A stretch of 64,000 bases of DNA from the NCBI GenBank assembly GCA_030432025.1, contig JAUIIA010000005.1, positions 62,001-126,000 of the forward strand. Direction: 5' to 3'. The DNA comes from Alphaproteobacteria bacterium. GTDB lineage: Bacteria > Pseudomonadota > Alphaproteobacteria > Micavibrionales > Micavibrionaceae. Position numbers and translations under genes: made by a program. Below, in pieces: positions 63,219 to 64,000 of this stretch. Each line of letters begins with the position of its first letter. Within the stretch, counting starts at the first letter, position 1. The notes beneath the pieces were generated by a model, which saw only the letters and a list, made by a program, of their open reading frames with translations, was not told the origin of the DNA and searched no databases.

Positions 63219-63776
63219 TTAAGCGTTATTGCGATGTTGCTTGGTTGCATTGGCCAGACCGAAATCCTGATCGAACTCTATATTCAGTTGCTGCCCGACC
63301 ATTTTGATCAGCGCCATGTGATGAATGCAATGATCAAGAACATGGTACAACTCGCGATGGACGGTGGATTGTAAATTACAAAGCGGTGCATGCGGATCGA
63401 TGATACAGAGCATCGGTATTGTGCCATCAATGAAGTCAGTATCCTTGAACATCTTCTCGAGCGTACCGACAGCCGCAATCGCCTTATCCCTTGAACCCTC
63501 CAGCACCATATTGCGTTGCCGCCTGTCATAGCAGAGTTCCTGATCGGCGGGTCCTTCGAGTGCTTTAAAGAATTCCTGATAAAACTCGATTATATGGCGG
63601 GTATGCATGCCAATAGACGAGATTTCTTCGCTCGGCTGGCCGGTAAATTGCTCTTCATCTAGTGCCGAAAGGGCGTTTTGAAGTTGAATAAGGACCCGCA
63701 AATTTGCCTGAACCAATTCATCCTGCGTCGACGGCAAAACTGCTGTTCGGTCTGATGTAATCGGTTCAATGCTCAT
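63219..63776 (-). CDS. DinB-like four-helix metal-binding protein
   Basis: 185 residues. Helical bundle of the DinB superfamily, with metal-ligand His positions visible in GMHTRHIIEFYQEFF and HRELYHVLDHCIHHMALIK. Members include thiol transferases and stress-related enzymes; the substrate is unknown. It is next to the NRDE gene, a pairing seen in other genomes. No signal peptide. Confidence 0.75.
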   Translation of the reverse strand: MSIEPITSDRTAVLPSTQDELVQANLRVLIQLQNALSALDEEQFTGQPSEEISSIGMHTRHIIEFYQEFFKALEGPADQELCYDRRQRNMVLEGSRDKAIAAVGTLEKMFKDTDFIDGTIPMLCIIDPHAPLCNLQSTVHRELYHVLDHCIHHMALIKMVGQQLNIEFDQDFGLANATKQHRNNA

Positions 63777-63801
63777 TGTGCGCGGGTCCTGTAATTTCAG
63801 A

Positions 63802-64000
63802 CTAATTTTTGATCAGCTCAGGGTATTTCTTGTCACCGACAGGGATCAGTTCCTCCTGACGCGGCAACCATTTTTCCTCAATGCTTTTATCGTAATTGAG
63901 GTAGAGCTTGCCGTCTATGATCGTCCAGACTTTGGGGTCCGCTTTGACCAGATTGTCATGTGCCACCGCCCATGCGCAATAACCACCATATTGAGGCTCG
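63802..64000 (-). CDS. YHS-domain protein, N-terminus cut by window edge
   Basis: The last 65 codons are visible before the right edge, ending at a TAG (63802-63804). The sequence EPQYGGYCAWAVAHDNL followed by VWTIIDGKLYLNYDKSI is typical of the YHS-domain family often found in secreted or periplasmic proteins of this size. The N-terminus, including any signal peptide, lies outside the window. Possible metal or copper-related role by family only. Confidence 0.75.
   Translation of the reverse strand, partial: EPQYGGYCAWAVAHDNLVKADPKVWTIIDGKLYLNYDKSIEEKWLPRQEELIPVGDKKYPELIKN

Overview
The window looks like part of an alphaproteobacterial chromosome. The clues are the divK-pleD pair, an EipB (DUF1849) homologue, a HdaA-type DnaA regulator followed by AI-2E/PerM and DUF2066 genes, an orphan aa3-oxidase subunit IV-like peptide, a PodJ-like polarity protein and an ETF-ubiquinone oxidoreductase. 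Base composition is moderate (about 50-55% GC where counted by hand). The exact lineage cannot be fixed from sequence alone. The DNA is very densely coded: no gene-free gap exceeds 300 bases (the largest are 18853-19108 and 48524-48749), and several convergent gene pairs overlap at their 3' ends. I saw no rRNA, tRNA, CRISPR, IS element or prophage.

Layout. 0-3.1 kb: edge of a type IVb pilus/Tad-like locus (secreted protein cut by the left edge, lipoprotein secretin, single-domain response regulator, prepilin peptidase). 3.1-12.3 kb: housekeeping run with CoA-transferase, pyrB, plsY, dprA, topA, rnr and rpmG, closed by a clear terminator. 12.4-16 kb: two tandem ABC exporters. 16-20.7 kb: signalling block with pleD, divK, eipB, a degenerate GGDEF gene behind a sigma-54-like site, and an unknown coiled-coil gene. 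20.7-29.5 kb: aspS, rnd, sixA, hdaA, AI-2E transporter, DUF2066, purM, purN and a 50-residue subunit IV-like membrane peptide. 29.6-35.2 kb: hybrid histidine kinase, ndk and three poorly known genes, one RelA/SpoT-like. 35.2-46.3 kb: alaS, hisN, slt, a family-4-like uracil-DNA glycosylase, ETF-QO, a TPR protein and ispE. 46.3-48.5 kb: PodJ-like protein.

48.75-62.5 kb is the most striking part: a compact alginate-type exopolysaccharide cluster in three transcription units. A rightward unit carries alg44 (PilZ), algA, a short algK-like gene and algE. A leftward unit carries algJ, algF, algI, a large SGNH/SASA-type esterase and a second AlgX/AlgJ-like protein. A second rightward unit, algD-alg8, diverges from algJ. 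Together these give precursor supply (AlgA, AlgD), c-di-GMP-gated polymerisation (Alg8, Alg44), O-acetylation (AlgI/J/F) and export (AlgK-like, AlgE). No algG epimerase or algL lyase lies in the cluster, and both flanks are unrelated genes. The esterase, whose N-terminus looks phage-tail-like, sits inside the acetylation unit and may act on the acetylated polymer. The window ends with NRDE-family, DinB-like and YHS-domain genes (the last cut by the right edge).

PleD and the hybrid kinase make a c-di-GMP/phosphorelay link to Alg44 and to polar development plausible, but that link is inference.
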